From: an uncultured Brachyspira sp.
Lineage (GTDB): Bacteria; Spirochaetota; Brachyspiria; Brachyspirales; Brachyspiraceae
Direction: 5' to 3'
Assembly: GCA_934725655.1 (NCBI GenBank)
Contig: CAKVCJ010000125.1
Location: forward strand, 1 to 5,986
DNA: 5,986 nt
Shown here piece after piece: positions 5,328 to 5,986 of this stretch. The notes beneath the pieces were generated by a model. The model made no database searches. It was given only the letters and a program-made list of their open reading frames with translations, and was not told where the DNA came from. A program made the position numbers and the translations under genes. The stretch's first letter is position 1; each line of letters opens with the position of its first letter.

Positions 5328-5986
5328 TTTTGTGTTTCCATATTTACTATAAAGTTATCTGGGGATTTTATATATTCATAATCTTTTTCGTATATATTAC
5401 CATCGCATATAGAATAAATAAGTTCTATATATTTTATAAAAGTATCTGGGTATATAGAAGTTCTAACAGTAGTAAAGAATTTTTCAATCATTATATTCAT
5501 AAGAGTTTCCACATCTTGAATTTTTATATTAGGTATCTGTAAATATAAATCATTTCTAAACATTTTCAAAATTAATATAAATATTGCTTTTTCCATATCA
5601 AATTTATTATAATTTTGTATTTCTAATAATTTAATTTGTGATGCAATCTGATGCAATTCTCGAAGAGTGAGATTAGAATTTTTAAAATATTCTCTTAAAT
5701 TAAGTGATTTTATACAATAATTACTATTAAGTTTGTCAAAAAAATCATCAGTAATTTGTTTTGGTAAAATAAATTCTAAATCAAAAAATCTTCTAAGATA
5801 ATTTTCCGTATCAATTTGTCCATAAACTGCTTGAATGGATTTTGAGAGTTGAACTTTATCGATTGATATAACAAAAACAAGATTCGGTATTCCAAATAAA
5901 TGCTTAATATTTTCTAACATTTCGATAGAATAAGTAGGGCGACAACGGTCTAATTCGTCTATAAAAATAATAAATGGTTTAAAAAG
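5306..5986 (-). CDS. KAP family P-loop NTPase, partial (5' end outside window)
   Basis: The frame is open from the right edge of the window, so the first ATG inside it (5918-5920) is internal. The first visible residues, 'PFIIFIDELDRCRP' (4-17), are a Walker B motif with the paired acids Asp10/Glu11 and the DRCRP signature of KAP NTPases. 'IEMLENIKHLF', 'NLVFVISIDKVQLSKSI', 'VYG' and 'YLRRFFDLEFILP' follow in the order typical of the family. Walker A and the usual inserted membrane helices would lie upstream, outside the window. KAP proteins include animal Kidins220/ARMS and the F-plasmid phage-exclusion protein PifA; many bacterial members are thought to act at the membrane, often in defence. 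This frame stops at TAA 5306-5308 soon after an A7 run, while the likely C-terminus continues in the -1 frame to 5139. It is convergent to the glycan genes and so not part of their operon. Family assignment is firm; the biological role is inferred. Confidence 0.87.
   Translation of the reverse strand, partial: LFKPFIIFIDELDRCRPTYSIEMLENIKHLFGIPNLVFVISIDKVQLSKSIQAVYGQIDTENYLRRFFDLEFILPKQITDDFFDKLNSNYCIKSLNLREYFKNSNLTLRELHQIASQIKLLEIQNYNKFDMEKAIFILILKMFRNDLYLQIPNIKIQDVETLMNIMIEKFFTTVRTSIYPDTFIKYIELIYSICDGNIYEKDYEYIKSPDNFIVNMETQKWEKKMA

Noticed and set aside
5330..5542. 70-codon open frame on the plus strand
   Set aside because: It is antisense to the KAP NTPase, and its Tyr/Phe/Ile-rich product is the usual mirror of Lys/Asn/Ile-rich coding DNA; no start signals.

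Overview
The window is very AT-rich DNA that looks like a surface-polysaccharide locus of a low-GC host-associated bacterium. Short AAGGAG/AGGAG ribosome binding sites, Lys/Ile/Asn-rich proteins and C-terminal tails of the types 'LFGIKIS' and 'WFIP-(K/R)-RD-FRN' suggest a spirochaete such as Brachyspira. Campylobacter-like bacteria remain possible. The genus is an inference from style, not from a diagnostic gene. Layout, plus strand: the 3' part of a family 2 glycosyltransferase (1-933), then a nucleotide-sugar (UDP-sugar) dehydrogenase (998-2242), a second GT-A type glycosyltransferase (2254-3189) and a class I SAM-dependent methyltransferase domain (about 3191-3998). The dehydrogenase would make an acidic activated sugar (a uronic acid), the glycosyltransferases would build it into a glycan, and the methyltransferase could cap or decorate it. 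The dehydrogenase and second glycosyltransferase are 11 bp apart and form an operon. The methyltransferase is joined to the second glycosyltransferase through a run of eight Gs and has no usable start codon in its own frame before its SAM-binding motif. From about 4053 to 5019 lies a graveyard of the same kind of genes. A decayed second copy of the glycosyltransferase tail (4053-4230) is followed by a different, broken methyltransferase (4236-4836) and then by the last ~50 codons of an unidentified gene (4870-5019). Repetition of the order 'tail, G-rich tract, methyltransferase' with different methyltransferases is the most unusual structure here. An AT-only 13-bp inverted repeat (5032-5062) separates this strand from a convergent gene. 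Minus strand, 5986 down to 5139: a KAP-family P-loop NTPase, entering from beyond the right edge with its Walker B motif visible. Its last ~60 codons are in a different frame, and the switch point is an A7 run. KAP NTPases include phage-exclusion proteins such as PifA, so this edge may be a defence or mobile-element region next to the glycan locus. Two genes (GT/methyltransferase and KAP) break at homopolymers in a way that one extra base would repair. This may reflect phase variation, recoding, real decay, or homopolymer undercalling in the assembly; the sequence alone cannot decide.
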